Assembly: GCA_964530165.1 (NCBI GenBank)
Contig: CAZGYE010000143.1
Location: 1-13,620, forward strand
Length of the DNA stretch: 13,620 nucleotides
Direction of reading: 5' to 3'
From: CAZGYE01 sp964530165
Lineage (GTDB): Bacteria; Planctomycetota; Planctomycetia; Planctomycetales; Planctomycetaceae
Shown here in pieces: positions 13,601 to 13,620 of this stretch. The notes beneath the pieces were generated by a model. That model did not search any database, was not told where the DNA came from, and saw only the letters and a list, made by a program, of their open reading frames with translations. Each line of letters starts with the position of its first letter. Within the stretch, counting starts at the first letter, position 1. The position numbers and the translations under genes were made by a program.

Positions 13601-13620
13601 AGGTAAAGTTGAGATGGCCC

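Overview
The window looks like chromosomal DNA of a planctomycete (Planctomycetota, probably Pirellulales/Planctomycetia-like). The grounds are family-level resemblance, not a search. The DXS carries THHGAFD and CEGHAV motifs of the kind I associate with planctomycetes. The right edge holds a small coiled-coil/winged-helix protein type that I recall as common in that phylum. The DNA is GC-rich, with weak Shine-Dalgarno use and loose gene packing. A GTGGGGCAGGCTTTC-type palindromic repeat is also present. No rRNA, tRNA, CRISPR array, prophage or complete insertion sequence was seen.

Layout. (1) 1-1225, minus: a membrane-anchored HtrA/Deg-type serine protease with two PDZ domains, cut by the left edge. 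(2) 1226-1801: a divergent intergenic region with palindromes and a good promoter with an operator-like dyad. (3) 1802-2806, plus: a mannonate dehydratase (UxuA-like) with all expected metal ligands. (4) 3043-4488, minus: an AlgE-type outer-membrane beta-barrel with signal peptide. (5) 4778-5710, minus: a membrane-anchored degenerate GGDEF protein that has lost its active site but kept the c-di-GMP inhibitory site. (6) 6043-11211, minus: a compact four-gene cluster transcribed as polyprenyl (FPP/GGPP) synthase, dxs, an unknown secreted protein and an unknown membrane protein with a putative metal-binding cysteine cluster. (7) 11428-12627, minus: a peptidase T/YqjE-like M20 metallopeptidase. 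(8) 12628-13175: apparently decayed DNA with two possible gene fragments. (9) 13176-13586, minus: the coiled-coil/winged-helix protein.

How the parts fit. The synthase and dxs form the isoprenoid precursor module. DXS makes DXP for the MEP pathway and the prenyl synthase consumes the resulting IPP/DMAPP. Their TAATG junction indicates translational coupling, and the two unknown genes follow at 41 and 8 nt, so they are probably co-expressed. The degenerate GGDEF gene lies directly upstream of the AlgE-like porin on the same strand. This suggests a PelD-like c-di-GMP receptor linked to polysaccharide export, which is an inference.

The most striking feature is an 88-bp palindromic repeat (10608-10695) with perfect 15-bp terminal inverted repeats and two internal hairpins. 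It lies in frame inside the polyprenyl synthase gene and adds about 30 residues between two conserved blocks of an otherwise intact enzyme.
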